Shown: positions 50,846-59,982, numbered from the stretch's first letter. The stretch: 64,000 nucleotides of DNA from Yinghuangia aomiensis (GCF_039542225.1 NZ_BAABHS010000001.1:310001-374000); one strand, 5' to 3'. Translations and numbers: made by a program. The notes: generated from the sequence alone by a model not told the origin.

Positions 50846-51901
50846 TCAGGCCGCCGCGTAGCGGACCGGGTCGTCCGCGTTGGCCGCGCCCGCCTGGCCG
50901 CGCTTGACCAGGTGGCGCAGGTGCGCGGCGGCTTCGCTCAGCGCGATCTGCCGGTTGTGCACGCTCAGTTGCTCCCACGGCCGGTTCCAGTCCATGCCGA
51001 CCGCGATCTCCCACAGGGTGAGCGGGGCGGCGACCAGCCGGGCGTGCAGCGTGGCGAGGCGCGTCTCGTGGAACGCCTTGATCTCGTCGACGCGGGCCGC
51101 GGCGTCGGCGAACCCGTGCTTGTGCGCGGGCAGGACGCCGGTGATCGGCATGGCCGCGACGCGCGACAGCGAGGCGAGGAAGTCGCCGAGCGGGTCGGCT
51201 TCCTCGGTGTCCTCGTAGAGGCCGATGTGCGGGGTGATGCCGGGCAGCAGGTGGTCGCCGGACAGCAGGCGGCCCGCGCGGGTGCCGATCTCCTCTTCGA
51301 GGTGCAGGCACACGTGGCCGGGGGTGTGGCCCGGCGTCCAGACGATGCGCACGTCGCGCCCGGCGACGTCGGCGAGTTCGCCGTGCACCAGGTTCCGGTC
51401 CGGGGTCGCCAGGGTGAAGCGCGGCTTGACGACCGACGAGGGGGAGCGCGAGCCGACCAGCTCGTCGACCGCGTCCTGCGGCGCTCCGGCGGCCTGCAGC
51501 ACGGCGACGTGGTGGTCGATCCACCGGTTCCGCGGCGCGGTGTTGATGAGGTTGACGTGTGCCGCGTCGGCCTCGTGCATCGCGACCCAGGCGCCGGACG
51601 CCTCGACGACCTTGTAGGTCAGGCCGTGGTGGTCGGGGTGGTTGTGCGTCGCGATGACGCCGTGCACGTCGGCGAGCGAGGTGCCGAGCGAGGCGAGCCC
51701 GGAGGTGAGCGCGGTCAGCGAGGCCGGGTCGTCCCAGCCGGCGTCGACGAGCACCGGGCCGTTGGCGCTCTCCAGGACGTAGACCAGGGTGTAGCCGAGC
51801 GGGTTGTCCGGGATCGGGACGGGGATCGTCCATACGCCCCCGCCGAGGTCGGTCGCCACACCTTCCGGGGTTGACGTCTTGTCAGGTTCCGTTGCCGTCA
51901 T
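50846..51901 (-). CDS. MBL-fold metallo-hydrolase
   Basis: The 351-residue protein has a metallo-beta-lactamase fold with the metal motif HNHPDHHG (about residues 86-93), the second His in WTPGHTPGHVCLHLEE, and the Asp in LLSGDHLLPGITPHIG. It also has a helical C-terminal domain with MDWNRPWEQLSVHNRQIALSEAAAHLRHL, seen in the lactonase/glyoxalase-like group. It may hydrolyse a thioester or lactone. The ATG follows GGGGAGGACCACC. It is divergent from the aldehyde dehydrogenase at 52215, so both share the 313-bp space between them. Confidence 0.88.
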   Translation of the reverse strand: MTATEPDKTSTPEGVATDLGGGVWTIPVPIPDNPLGYTLVYVLESANGPVLVDAGWDDPASLTALTSGLASLGTSLADVHGVIATHNHPDHHGLTYKVVEASGAWVAMHEADAAHVNLINTAPRNRWIDHHVAVLQAAGAPQDAVDELVGSRSPSSVVKPRFTLATPDRNLVHGELADVAGRDVRIVWTPGHTPGHVCLHLEEEIGTRAGRLLSGDHLLPGITPHIGLYEDTEEADPLGDFLASLSRVAAMPITGVLPAHKHGFADAAARVDEIKAFHETRLATLHARLVAAPLTLWEIAVGMDWNRPWEQLSVHNRQIALSEAAAHLRHLVKRGQAGAANADDPVRYAAA

Positions 51902-52214
51902 GGTGGTCCTCCCCGGATCGGTGCGCGCGCAGGTCGCGCCCTGGTGCTGTCGGGCCGGTCTCGCACGTGTCATTCGGCGATGACGGGCTCCTTCGCCACC
52001 ATAGAGCACCGTCTCGGCAATATAATTGACTTGGTCTAGCAGTTTGCCGCGCGATCCGCCACTCGCGTTTCTTGGGACTCCGGGTGAGACTCCAGTCTCA
52101 TTCGGGCCGGGATTCCGTTGTTCCCCGGCAGCTCAACTGATATCTGTTCTACAGATCGGCACGATCGCGCGGCGCCGGACTCGCCGCGGGAGAGACAGCC
52201 ACCGAGGAGGACCA
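51902..52214. promoter_or_regulatory. Divergent control region with an ATCTGT-TCT-ACAGAT palindrome
   Basis: The 313-bp gap between the MBL and aldehyde dehydrogenase genes has a 15-bp inverted repeat at 52142-52156 (6-bp arms, 3-bp spacer) ahead of the dehydrogenase. A lower-GC stretch around 52015-52045 (CAATATAATTGACTTGG) is a likely promoter. The repeat could bind a TetR-type regulator, but no match to the KstR consensus is perfect here. Confidence 0.55.
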
Positions 52215-53666
52215 GTGACGGACGTCCTGGAGTACGGCCAACTGTTCATCGACGGGCGCCTCGTCGACCCGGCGGGGTCGGACGTGATCGAGGTCGTCTC
52301 GCCGCACACCGAGCAGGTCATCGGGCGCGTCCCGCACGCCGCCAAGGCCGACGTCGACGCGGCCGTCGCCGCCGCGCGCCGCGCCTTCGACCACGGCCCC
52401 TGGCCGCGCATGGCGCTCGAGGAGCGCCTGGAGATCGTCGGCCGCATCAAGGACGCGTTCATGACGCGCTACGACGAGATCGCGCGGCTGATCAGCTCCG
52501 AGAACGGCTCGCCGTACTCGTGGAGCATCTTCGCCCAGTCGATGGGCGCCGGCATGCTCTACGACTCGGCCATCAACGCGGCCCGGAACTTCGCCTTCGA
52601 GGAGCGCCGCGCGGGCGTCCTCAACCCGCTGGTGATCCGCCGCGAGCCGGTCGGCGTGGTGGCGGCCGTCGTGCCGTGGAACGTGCCGCAGTTCGTCACC
52701 GCGGCCAAGCTCGGCCCGGCGTTCGCCGCGGGCTGCACGGTGGTCCTCAAGCCGTCCCCGGAAACCCCGCTGGACGCCTACATCCTCGCCGAGATCTGCC
52801 AGGAGGCCGGCCTCCCGGACGGCGTCCTCAACATCGTCCCGGCGGACCGCGAGGTCAGCGAATACCTGGTCGGACACCCGGACATCGACAAGGTCGCGTT
52901 CACCGGCTCGGTCAACGCCGGCAAGCGCATCATGGAGGTCGCGGCCCGCAACCTCACCCGGGTGACCCTCGAACTCGGCGGCAAGTCCGCGGCGATCATC
53001 CTGCCGGACGCCGACCTGGAGCACACCGTCGCGGGCCTGATGCCCAACGCGTTCATGAACAACGGCCAGGCGTGCGTGTCGCAGACCCGCATCCTGGTGC
53101 CGGAGTCCCGGTACGGCGAGATCTCCGAGCGCCTCGCCGCGTGGGTGTCCGAACTCGTGGTCGGCGACCCGCTCGACCCCGCCACCCAGGTCGGCCCGCT
53201 GGTCGCCGACCGGCAGCGGCAGCGCTCCCTCGACTACATCCGCATCGGCCAGGAGGAAGGCGCGAAGGTCCTGGTCGGCGGCGGCCGTCCGGAATCGCAG
53301 CCGACCGGCTGGTACGTCGAGCCGACGCTGTTCGGCGGCGTCGACAACTCGATGCGGGTCGCCCGCGAGGAGATCTTCGGCCCGGTCGTGTGCCTGATCC
53401 CCTACGGCGACGAGGCGGACGCGGTGAAGATCGCCAACGACTCGGAGTACGGGCTGTCCGGCAGCGTCTGGACCGAGGACGTCGAACGCGGCCTCGGCAT
53501 CGCCCGGCAGGTGCGCACCGGCACCTACTCGGTGAACACTTACGGCGTCGACTTCAACGGCCCCTTCGGCGGGTTCAAGAACTCCGGCATCGGCCGCGAG
53601 TTCGGCCCGGAAGGCCTGGCCGCGTACGTCGAGCACAAGTCGATCGCGCTGCCCAAGGAAAGCTGA
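52215..53666 (+). CDS. Aldehyde dehydrogenase, paired with a ferredoxin
   Basis: The 483-residue NAD(P)-dependent enzyme has AAVVPWNVPQFVTAAKLGPAF, the NAD region KVAFTGSVNAGKRIME, the base motif RVTLELGGKSAAIIL (Glu, about residue 252) and the catalytic Cys in FMNNGQACVSQTRILVPE (about residue 286). This branch is common in steroid, terpene and aromatic pathways. The GTG at 52215 follows GAGGAGGACCA. A ferredoxin gene follows by about 95 bp, so the two are probably one unit. Its substrate cannot be read from sequence. Confidence 0.92.
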   Translation: MTDVLEYGQLFIDGRLVDPAGSDVIEVVSPHTEQVIGRVPHAAKADVDAAVAAARRAFDHGPWPRMALEERLEIVGRIKDAFMTRYDEIARLISSENGSPYSWSIFAQSMGAGMLYDSAINAARNFAFEERRAGVLNPLVIRREPVGVVAAVVPWNVPQFVTAAKLGPAFAAGCTVVLKPSPETPLDAYILAEICQEAGLPDGVLNIVPADREVSEYLVGHPDIDKVAFTGSVNAGKRIMEVAARNLTRVTLELGGKSAAIILPDADLEHTVAGLMPNAFMNNGQACVSQTRILVPESRYGEISERLAAWVSELVVGDPLDPATQVGPLVADRQRQRSLDYIRIGQEEGAKVLVGGGRPESQPTGWYVEPTLFGGVDNSMRVAREEIFGPVVCLIPYGDEADAVKIANDSEYGLSGSVWTEDVERGLGIARQVRTGTYSVNTYGVDFNGPFGGFKNSGIGREFGPEGLAAYVEHKSIALPKES

Positions 53667-53761
53667 CGCGGACCGGCGGCGCGGCGCCCCGCAAGGCGGC
53701 GCCGCGCCCCGGCCGCACGGCAGGCGAGACCCGCACGGAACCACGAAAGGTGAAATCCCCC

Positions 53762-53995
53762 ATGGCCGAGGGCAAGTGGCGCGTCGAGGTCGACCGGAGC
53801 GTATGCATCGGGTCGGGCATGTGCATCGGCAGCGCGCCGGACGACTTCACGCTGGACGCCGCACGGCAGTCGCATGCGCGCCTGGAGATCCTGGACGCCT
53901 CAGACGCGATCATGGAGGCGGCGGAGAGCTGCCCGGTCGAGGCGATCAGCATCGTGAACGCGGAGACGGGGGAGACGCTGTTCCCGCCGGAGTGA
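53762..53995 (+). CDS. Ferredoxin (single-cluster type used by P450s and oxidases)
   Basis: The 77-residue protein begins MAEGKWRVEVDRSVCIGSGMCIGSAPDDFTL and has the pattern C-x5-C with a later Cys-Pro in AESCPVEAISIVN, matching small [3Fe-4S]/[4Fe-4S] ferredoxins that feed electrons to cytochrome P450s or to oxygenases. No P450 gene is in the window. The ATG follows AAAGGTGAAATCCCCC. Confidence 0.92.
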   Translation: MAEGKWRVEVDRSVCIGSGMCIGSAPDDFTLDAARQSHARLEILDASDAIMEAAESCPVEAISIVNAETGETLFPPE

Positions 53996-54137
53996 CCGGA
54001 AGCGGAGCGGGCTGAGGCGGCACGCCGGCGCGGACCGGCGGCCGCGGCCCCGTCGCGTGGCCGCGCCGCCCCGCCTCCCCGCCGTGACCCCCAGTCGACA
54101 CGTGTCACCACCCGGGTCCCGGCGGCGCGTCCGATGA

Positions 54138-54806
54138 TCATGAAGTGCCGGCGTCGGCCTCGTCCTCCGGCTCCGGGACCAGCCGCGCGACCGTCTCGAT
54201 GTCCAGCTTGACCTGCGCGATCGACGCGCGGCCGTTGAGCCACGAGATCAGCGACGAGTGCCAGGTGTGCGTGATGACCCGCACCACCGCGAGTTCCTCG
54301 GCGCTCGGCTCGGTGCTCGCGTCCTCGTGCATCGCCTCGAGGATCATCTGCGTGGTGATCCGGCCCACGCCGTCGACCTCGGCGGAGACCGAGCGGTCGG
54401 CGAACTGCATCGCGCGCATCATCGCCTCGGTCAGGTGCGGCTCGCGCTGCATGCCGCGGAACGCCCGCAGCAGCGTGTCCACGACGCGTTCGCGCGGCGG
54501 CAGGCCCTTGTTGGGCTTGCGCCGCAGCTGCCCGCCCAGCTGCTCGAGCTGGTCGTACATCGTGGCCACCAGCAGGTGCACCTTGGACGGGAAGTACCGG
54601 TAGAGCGTGCCGAGGGCCACCTCGGACATCTCGGCCACCTCGCGCATCTGCACGGCGTCGTAGCCGCCCTGCGCCGCGAGCCGCGTCGTGGCCCGCAGAA
54701 TCCTGCGTCTCCGGGCCTCCTGGCGCTCGGTCAGCGGGGTCCCCGCGGCCTTCGTGTACGTCGTCATCTTCCGCCCGTCTGTCGTCGTCCTGGGCATGCC
54801 GGACAC
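54138..54806 (-). CDS. kstR: KstR-like TetR family regulator of steroid catabolism
   Basis: The 222-residue TetR regulator has a DNA-binding domain (about residues 28-75) with ARRRRILRATTRLAAQGGYDAVQMREVAEMSEVALGTLYRYFPSKVHLLVA, closely similar to M. tuberculosis KstR. Its ligand domain also resembles KstR: AFRGMQREPHLTEAMMRAMQFADRSVSAEVD and ITHTWHSSLISWLNGRASIAQVKLDIETVARLV. It should repress lipid and steroid genes and be released by a CoA-linked intermediate. A perfect KstR-type site lies 124 bp upstream. The GTG 54806 start is used; ATG 54797 is an alternative. Confidence 0.88.
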   Translation of the reverse strand: MSGMPRTTTDGRKMTTYTKAAGTPLTERQEARRRRILRATTRLAAQGGYDAVQMREVAEMSEVALGTLYRYFPSKVHLLVATMYDQLEQLGGQLRRKPNKGLPPRERVVDTLLRAFRGMQREPHLTEAMMRAMQFADRSVSAEVDGVGRITTQMILEAMHEDASTEPSAEELAVVRVITHTWHSSLISWLNGRASIAQVKLDIETVARLVPEPEDEADAGTS

Positions 54807-54929
54807 TGCTCTTCACCTGACTGCACTTCAGATACGGCCCCGCGGTGTGTTACGGGTCACCCGGGGGCCTGTGTGACCGGTGCCCGGCGGTATCTTGCAG
54901 TCTCCGACGGGCCAATCCGCGTTGAATAC

Positions 54930-54943
54930 TGAAACTCGTTCTA
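54930..54943. promoter_or_regulatory. KstR-type operator (TnnAACnnGTTnnA)
   Basis: TGAAACTCGTTCTA fits the KstR consensus TnnAACnnGTTnnA at every fixed position. It lies between the KstR-like gene and the glycosyltransferase operon and could control either or both. Confidence 0.78.
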
Positions 54944-54991
54944 GATTACGCGACTACTATGCTCCGCCAAGAGCGTCGAAGGGGGCCATTC

Positions 54992-56374
54992 GTGATACGG
55001 GAGACCGTGGAGCCCGCAGGACTCGCGGACCCCGGCGCGCCTTCCGCCGCGGACACCCCCGCGGAACGGCCGCTCCGAATCGCTCTTCTGGCGTACCGCG
55101 GCGACCCGTTCTGCGGCGGCCAGGGCGTGTACGTCCGGCACCTGTCGCGTGAACTGGCCAAGCTCGGCCACCATGTCGAGGTCATCACCGGCCCGCCCTA
55201 CGCCGTCGTCGACGACGTGCCCGGCAACCCGGTCAAGCTCACCAAGCTGCCCAGCCTCGACCTCTACCGCGACCCCGACCCGTTCCGGCTGCCCAAGCCG
55301 CGGGAGTACCGCGACTGGATCGACGTCCTCGAAGTCGGCGGCATGCTCACCGCGGGCTTCCCCGAGCCGCTCACCTTCTCGCTCCGCGCCGCACGCCACC
55401 TCAAGGCCCGCCGCCACGAGTTCGACGTCGTGCACGACAACCAGACCCTCGGCTACGGCCAGCTCGCGCTGCCCCGCCTGGGCTTCCCGCTGGTCACCAC
55501 GATCCACCACCCGATCACCGTGGACCGCGGCCTGGAACTCGCCGAGGCCGCCACGCTGCGCCGTAAGATCACGCTGCGCCGCTGGTACGGCTTCACGACC
55601 ATGCAGAAGCGCGTCTCGGTGCGCCTGCCCGAGGTCGTCACCGTCTCCGGCTCGTCGAAGACCGAGATCGTCGAACACCTCGGCGTCGCACCCGACCGGA
55701 TCCACGTGATCCACGTCGGCGCGGACACCGACCTGTTCTCGCCGAGCGACGCCGTGGCCAAGGTGCCCGGCCGCATCGTCACCACGGCCAGCGCCGACGT
55801 CCCGCTGAAGGGCCTCATCTACTTGGTGGAGGCCCTCGCCAAGCTGCGCACCGAGCGCGACGCCGAACTCGTCGTGGTCGGCAGGCCCAAGGCCGACGGC
55901 CCGGTCCTCAAAGCGATCGAACGGCTGGGCCTGACCGCCTCGGTGCGGTTCGTCAGCGACATCAGCGACGCCGAACTCGTCGACCTGATCCGCAGCGCCG
56001 AGGTCGCGTGCGTGCCGTCGCTGTACGAAGGCTTCTCGCTGCCCGCCGCCGAAGCCATGAGCTGCGGCACCGCCCTGGTCGCGAGCACCGGCGGGGCGAT
56101 ACCCGAGGTCGCCGGACCGGACGGGGAGACCTGCCTGGCGGTGCCGCCGGGCGATGCCGAAGCCCTGCGCAAGGCCATCGGCCGAGTGCTCGACGAGCCC
56201 GAACTGCGCGCCCGGCTCGGCCGCAACGGCCGGGCCCGGGTGCTGGAGCGCTTCACCTGGCGCAACGCGGCGGTCCGCACCGCCGAGCGGTACCGCGCCG
56301 CCGTCGACGCGGCCGCGACCGGTGCGGCGAAGGCGGCCGCCCCGCGGGTCGCGGGGCCGAGAAAGCCCGCCTGA
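54992..56374 (+). CDS. Glycosyltransferase family 4 (GT-B fold)
   Basis: The 460-residue protein has the retaining GT-B fold. The N-terminal half has LRIALLAYRGDPFCGGQGVYVRHLSRELAKLGHHVEVITGPPY; the C-terminal half has the nucleotide-sugar part VPSLYEGFSLPAAEAMSCGTALVASTGGAIPEV (about residues 340-372), the hallmark of GT4. It probably adds a sugar to an acceptor in an unidentified pathway. GTG 54992 is preferred because AAGGGGG is six bases upstream; ATG 54959 has no ribosome site. It is followed by a methyltransferase and a prenyltransferase-fold gene, which form a unit. Confidence 0.88.
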   Translation: MIRETVEPAGLADPGAPSAADTPAERPLRIALLAYRGDPFCGGQGVYVRHLSRELAKLGHHVEVITGPPYAVVDDVPGNPVKLTKLPSLDLYRDPDPFRLPKPREYRDWIDVLEVGGMLTAGFPEPLTFSLRAARHLKARRHEFDVVHDNQTLGYGQLALPRLGFPLVTTIHHPITVDRGLELAEAATLRRKITLRRWYGFTTMQKRVSVRLPEVVTVSGSSKTEIVEHLGVAPDRIHVIHVGADTDLFSPSDAVAKVPGRIVTTASADVPLKGLIYLVEALAKLRTERDAELVVVGRPKADGPVLKAIERLGLTASVRFVSDISDAELVDLIRSAEVACVPSLYEGFSLPAAEAMSCGTALVASTGGAIPEVAGPDGETCLAVPPGDAEALRKAIGRVLDEPELRARLGRNGRARVLERFTWRNAAVRTAERYRAAVDAAATGAAKAAAPRVAGPRKPA

Positions 56375-56514
56375 CCCGGAGCCCGGCGGCGCGAAGCCGC
56401 TCCGGCGCATCGGCCTACCCTGATCCCGACGGCCCGCCCGGACCCCGATCCGCTGTTATTCCGCAGTACCCGGCACCACAGACGCAGTACCGCACAGGAG
56501 ACGGAGCCGCCGAC

Positions 56515-57249
56515 TTGCTCACCGTGGATTTCTCACGCTTCCCGCTGGCGCCGGGAGACCGGGTCCTCGACCTGGGCGCCGGCGGCGGCCGTCACTCGTT
56601 CGAAGCGTTCCGGCGCGGTGCCGACGTGGTCGCGCTGGACCGCAACGAGAAGGACGTCCGCGAGGTCAACGCGCTGTTCGCGGCCATGGCCGAGGCCGGC
56701 GAGGCCCCGGAGACAGCGTCCGCGGTCGCGGTGACCGGCGACGCCCTCGCGCTGCCGTTCCCGGACGCCAGCTTCGACAAGGTCATCATCTCCGAGGTGC
56801 TCGAGCACATCCCCGACGACAAAGGGGTGCTGGCGGAGATCCACCGGGTGCTCAAGCCGGGCGGGCTGGCCGCGATGACCGTGCCGCGGTACGGGCCGGA
56901 GAAGGTGTGCTGGGCGCTGTCCGACGCGTACCACGAGGTCGAGGGCGGGCACATCCGCATCTACCGCGGGCACGAACTCGTGGAGCGCATCGAGGCCGCC
57001 GGATTCGAGCCCTACGGGCAGCACTTCACGCACGCGCTGCACTCGCCGTACTGGTGGATCAAGTGCGCGGTGGGCGTCGACAACGACAAGGCGCTGCCGG
57101 TGCGCGCGTACCACAAGCTGCTGGTGTGGGACATCATGAAGGCGCCCAAGGCCACCCGCTGGGCCGAGAAGGCGCTGAACCCGCTGATCGGCAAGAGCCT
57201 CGTCGTGTACGCGGTCAAGCCGCGCTCCGTCGTCGGAGCGGCGGCATGA
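56515..57249 (+). CDS. Class I SAM-dependent methyltransferase
   Basis: The 244-residue enzyme has the SAM-binding site VLDLGAGGGRHSFEAFRRGADVVALD (about residues 18-43), the acidic end of strand 2 (Asp), and the motif FDKVIISEVLEHIPDDKGVLAEIHRVLKPGGLAAM. It methylates a small molecule, possibly the product of the adjacent glycosyltransferase. TTG at 56515 is chosen because GGAG lies eight bases upstream and it starts close to the conserved region. The stop overlaps the next start as ATGA, so the pair is translationally coupled. Confidence 0.87.
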   Translation: MLTVDFSRFPLAPGDRVLDLGAGGGRHSFEAFRRGADVVALDRNEKDVREVNALFAAMAEAGEAPETASAVAVTGDALALPFPDASFDKVIISEVLEHIPDDKGVLAEIHRVLKPGGLAAMTVPRYGPEKVCWALSDAYHEVEGGHIRIYRGHELVERIEAAGFEPYGQHFTHALHSPYWWIKCAVGVDNDKALPVRAYHKLLVWDIMKAPKATRWAEKALNPLIGKSLVVYAVKPRSVVGAAA

Positions 57250-58379
57250 CGCGCCGCGGGGCCCACGGGGGCGCGGGTCGGGAGTCGCTCGAACTCCTGG
57301 CTCTGGACGGGGTCCTGGACGTCGGTCAGATCGCCCGGACGATCGACGGGATCGCCGCGGTCCAGCGGCCGGACGGGTCGATCCCGTGGTTCGTCGGCGG
57401 CCACCTGGATCCGTGGGACCACACCGAGGCGGCCATGGCGCTCGACCTCGCGGGCCGTCACGACCTGGCCGAACGGGCTTACCGCTGGCTGGCGTCGCGG
57501 CAGAACCCGGACGGTTCCTGGTACGCCGCGTACACCGACGGCGTGGTCACCGACCACAACAAGGAAGCGAACTTCACCGCCTACCTCGCGGTCGGCCTGT
57601 GGCACCACCATCTCCTCACCGGCGACGAGGAGTTCCTCGTCCGCATGTGGCCGCACCTGAAGTCGGCGACGCAGTTCATCCTCGACCTTCAGGCGCCCGG
57701 CGGCGAGATCCGGTGGAAGCGCGAGGCCGACGGCACCGCGGTGAACGACGCGCTGCTGACCGGCTCGGCGAGCATGTACCAGGCGCTGCGCTGCGCGCTG
57801 GCGGTCGCCGACCACCTCGGGGAGCCGCAGCCGGACTGGGAGTTGGCCACCGGGCGCCTCGGCCACGCGGTCGTCGCGCACCCGGAGCGGTTCCTCGACA
57901 AGAACCGCTACTCGATGGACTGGTACTACCCGATCCTGGGCACCGCGCTGCGCGGGCCCGCCGCGGAGGCGCGCATCGCCGAGCACTGGGACACCTTCGT
58001 GGTGCCCGGCCTGGGTGCCCGGTGCGTCTCGGACCGGCCGTGGGTGACCGGTGCGGAGAGCTGCGAACTCGCCATCGCCCTGTGGGCGTTGGGGCAGAGC
58101 GACCGCGCGGTCGAGATCGTGTCGTGGGTCCAGCGCCTGCGTCACGACGACGGCCTGTACTGGACCGGGTACGTCTTCGAGGACGACGCGATATGGCCGG
58201 AGGAGCGCACGGCGTGGACCGCCGGGGCGATGATCCTGGCGACCGCGGTGCTCGGCGGCGAGCCGGCGACCACCACGGTGTTCGGGGGCGAGCCGGGCTA
58301 CGCGGAGACCGGCCTGCCGATCGGTCTTGCGCCGGAAGAGGTGCGCTGCGACTCGGAGTTGTGCGTGGAGCGCGGCTGA
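57246..58379 (+). CDS. Prenyltransferase/terpene-cyclase-fold (alpha-alpha barrel) protein
   Basis: The 377-residue protein has repeated alpha-hairpins as in the prenyltransferase/squalene-cyclase superfamily. QxxxGSW-like segments are seen: AAVQRPDGSIPWFVGGHLDPWDHTEAAMALDLAG and WLASRQNPDGSWYAAYTDG, plus later AESCELAIALWALGQSDRAVEIV. No DxDD or DDxxD acid motif of cyclases is seen, so a cyclase function is unproven; glycosidase-like barrels are also possible. It overlaps the methyltransferase by ATGA and ends the GT/MT unit, followed by a hairpin. Confidence 0.7.
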   Translation: MTRRGAHGGAGRESLELLALDGVLDVGQIARTIDGIAAVQRPDGSIPWFVGGHLDPWDHTEAAMALDLAGRHDLAERAYRWLASRQNPDGSWYAAYTDGVVTDHNKEANFTAYLAVGLWHHHLLTGDEEFLVRMWPHLKSATQFILDLQAPGGEIRWKREADGTAVNDALLTGSASMYQALRCALAVADHLGEPQPDWELATGRLGHAVVAHPERFLDKNRYSMDWYYPILGTALRGPAAEARIAEHWDTFVVPGLGARCVSDRPWVTGAESCELAIALWALGQSDRAVEIVSWVQRLRHDDGLYWTGYVFEDDAIWPEERTAWTAGAMILATAVLGGEPATTTVFGGEPGYAETGLPIGLAPEEVRCDSELCVERG

Positions 58380-58409
58380 CGGCCGCCGCTTCCGCATGCG
58401 CCGTGCCCC

Positions 58410-58442
58410 GCGGGCGGCTGTCCTCTCGGGGCAGCCGCCCGC
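58410..58442. terminator. Hairpin between converging genes
   Basis: GCGGGCGGCTG (58410-58420) pairs with CAGCCGCCCGC (58432-58442). It lies between the prenyltransferase-fold gene and the converging lipoprotein gene and may end both. Confidence 0.8.
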
Positions 58443-58449
58443 AGGCGTT

Positions 58450-58932
58450 TCAGCACTGGTCGTTGCGCCACTTTCCGGCGTCGAGGACCCACTTGTCGTC
58501 GATGCTGCGCGGGGTGCCGTCGACGATCACGACGTAGCCCGTGTCGCCGGAGTCCGGTCCGGCGTGCACGGTGAACGACGTCGGGGTGAGGCGGGACAGC
58601 TTCCCGCCGCTCTTGGCGGCGTTGTCCGCGACCTTGGCGGCGAAGTCCGGGGCCGGGAGCGCGGCCTGGCAGCGGGGCGACAGCATCGCGTAGGCGGTGT
58701 CGGCCCGGCCTTCCCAGAAGGCGGTGCGGAACGTCTTGGCGGCGTCGAGGAGGGCACCGGCGGCCGGGTCGTCGGCGGCGGCGTCCTGCGCGTCGGCGGA
58801 GCCGCCGGAGTCGGACGAGCAGCCTGCCAGCACGGCGGCCGCGGAGAGGGCGGCGACAGCGAGGGCGGGGACGGCGGGCGCGGTGGCCGTGCCACCGCGG
58901 CCGGATCTGGAACGCGGAGTCCGGACGGTCAT
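58450..58932 (-). CDS. Lipoprotein of unknown function
   Basis: The 160-residue protein has a basic N-terminus, a hydrophobic signal and a lipobox LAGCSS (Cys about residue 38), then an acidic linker. A small domain follows: AAKTFRTAFWEGRADTAYAMLSPRCQAALP and GYVVIVDGTPRSIDDKWVLDAGKWRNDQC. The latter resembles NTF2-like or DUF4878-type lipoproteins. AAAGGACCGCC precedes the ATG at 58932. The role is unknown. Confidence 0.78.
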   Translation of the reverse strand: MTVRTPRSRSGRGGTATAPAVPALAVAALSAAAVLAGCSSDSGGSADAQDAAADDPAAGALLDAAKTFRTAFWEGRADTAYAMLSPRCQAALPAPDFAAKVADNAAKSGGKLSRLTPTSFTVHAGPDSGDTGYVVIVDGTPRSIDDKWVLDAGKWRNDQC

Positions 58933-59023
58933 GGCGGTCCTTTCGCGGGGTGGGAACGGGGGGTTTCCCAAGACGCCCGAAGGCGTCCAAGACGGAGGAA
59001 TGGGATCGTAGGGGGCACTCGAT

Positions 59024-59038
59024 CTGACGTTGCGTCAG
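59024..59038. promoter_or_regulatory. CTGACGttgCGTCAG operator upstream of the MPI-fold gene
   Basis: Six-bp arms with a 3-bp spacer match the site at 45090-45104 except at one spacer base. It lies about 70 bp before the MPI-fold start codon, between divergent genes. Confidence 0.7.
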
Positions 59039-59108
59039 GGGTCGGTTTCGGGGGCGGCGCGCGCTACGGTGGCCCTGCCAGCCGACTCGTCAGGAACGGG
59101 GAGTGACC

Positions 59109-59900
59109 GTGGCCGACCTGCAATATGCGTGGGATCACGCGACGTACTGCGGTTTGTTCGTGGCTCAGGCCGAGCGGCTCGCCGAGGTCGCCGCCGCCGC
59201 GGACCCCGGGACGCCGGTGCCGAGCTGCCCGGGGTGGACACTCGCGAAGCTCGTCAAGCACGTCGGGATCGCACACGCATGGGCGGCGGCCAACACACGC
59301 CAGGGCTCGGCCGGCGGCCCGGTGAACCCCAAGTCGCTCGACCTCGGCCTGCCCGACGACCCGGAGGGGCTCCCCGCCTGGCTGTCCGAGGGAGCCGAAC
59401 GCTCCGCGCGGACCATCTGGGAGGCCGGGCCCGACGCGGACGCCTGGACGTTCGGCCCCCTCCCGCACGCGCGCTTCTGGGCCCGCCGGATGCTGCACGA
59501 GACGCTGATGCACCGGGTGGACGCCGAACTCGCGCTCGGCATCGAGCCGGACGTCAGCGCGGAAGCCGCCGTGGACGGCATCGACGAGCTGCTCACGATC
59601 CTGCCCGGCGGGCAGTCCGGCCGCCCGGACGCGGAAAAGCCGCACGGCCAGGGCGAGACGCTGCACATCCACACGTCGGGCGGCGTGCGGGGCGAGTGGA
59701 CGGTCACGCTGACCCCCGAGGGCTACACGTGGGAGCGCGGGCACGCCAAGGGCGACGCGGCGCTGCGGGGCGACGGGTTCGCGGTGCTGGAGGCGCTGTA
59801 CCGGCGGGTGCCGCTGGACCGGGCGGTCGCGGAACGCGGCGTCGAGGTGCTCGGGGACCGTGCGGTGCTGGAAGGCTGGCTGGCGCGCAGCGCGTTCTGA
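59109..59900 (+). CDS. Maleylpyruvate isomerase family protein
   Basis: The 263-residue protein fits the TIGR03083 family: PSCPGWTLAKLVKHVGIAHAWAAA (about residues 38-61) and the conserved metal-binding helix RRMLHETLMHRVDAELALG. A C-terminal SCP2-like part follows, with GGVRGEWTVTLTPEGYTWERGHAKGDAALRG. It is a likely mycothiol-dependent or unassigned isomerase/transferase. GTG 59109 is preferred because GGGGAG is then six bases away; GTG 59103 is possible. An inverted repeat shared with the SDR gene lies upstream, suggesting the same regulator. Confidence 0.88.
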   Translation: MADLQYAWDHATYCGLFVAQAERLAEVAAAADPGTPVPSCPGWTLAKLVKHVGIAHAWAAANTRQGSAGGPVNPKSLDLGLPDDPEGLPAWLSEGAERSARTIWEAGPDADAWTFGPLPHARFWARRMLHETLMHRVDAELALGIEPDVSAEAAVDGIDELLTILPGGQSGRPDAEKPHGQGETLHIHTSGGVRGEWTVTLTPEGYTWERGHAKGDAALRGDGFAVLEALYRRVPLDRAVAERGVEVLGDRAVLEGWLARSAF

Positions 59901-59933
59901 GGCCCCGAAGGGTCCGCACGGTGGGAAGAACGG

Positions 59934-59970
59934 CGCAGGCCCCGGGTCGTACGCGACGCCGGGGCCTGCG
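59934..59970. terminator. Bidirectional hairpin between MPI-fold and F420 genes
   Basis: A 12-bp outer stem (59934-59945 with 59959-59970) plus an inner GTCG/CGAC stem with a TACG loop separate two converging genes. Confidence 0.85.
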
Positions 59971-59982
59971 GAGTCGTGCCGC

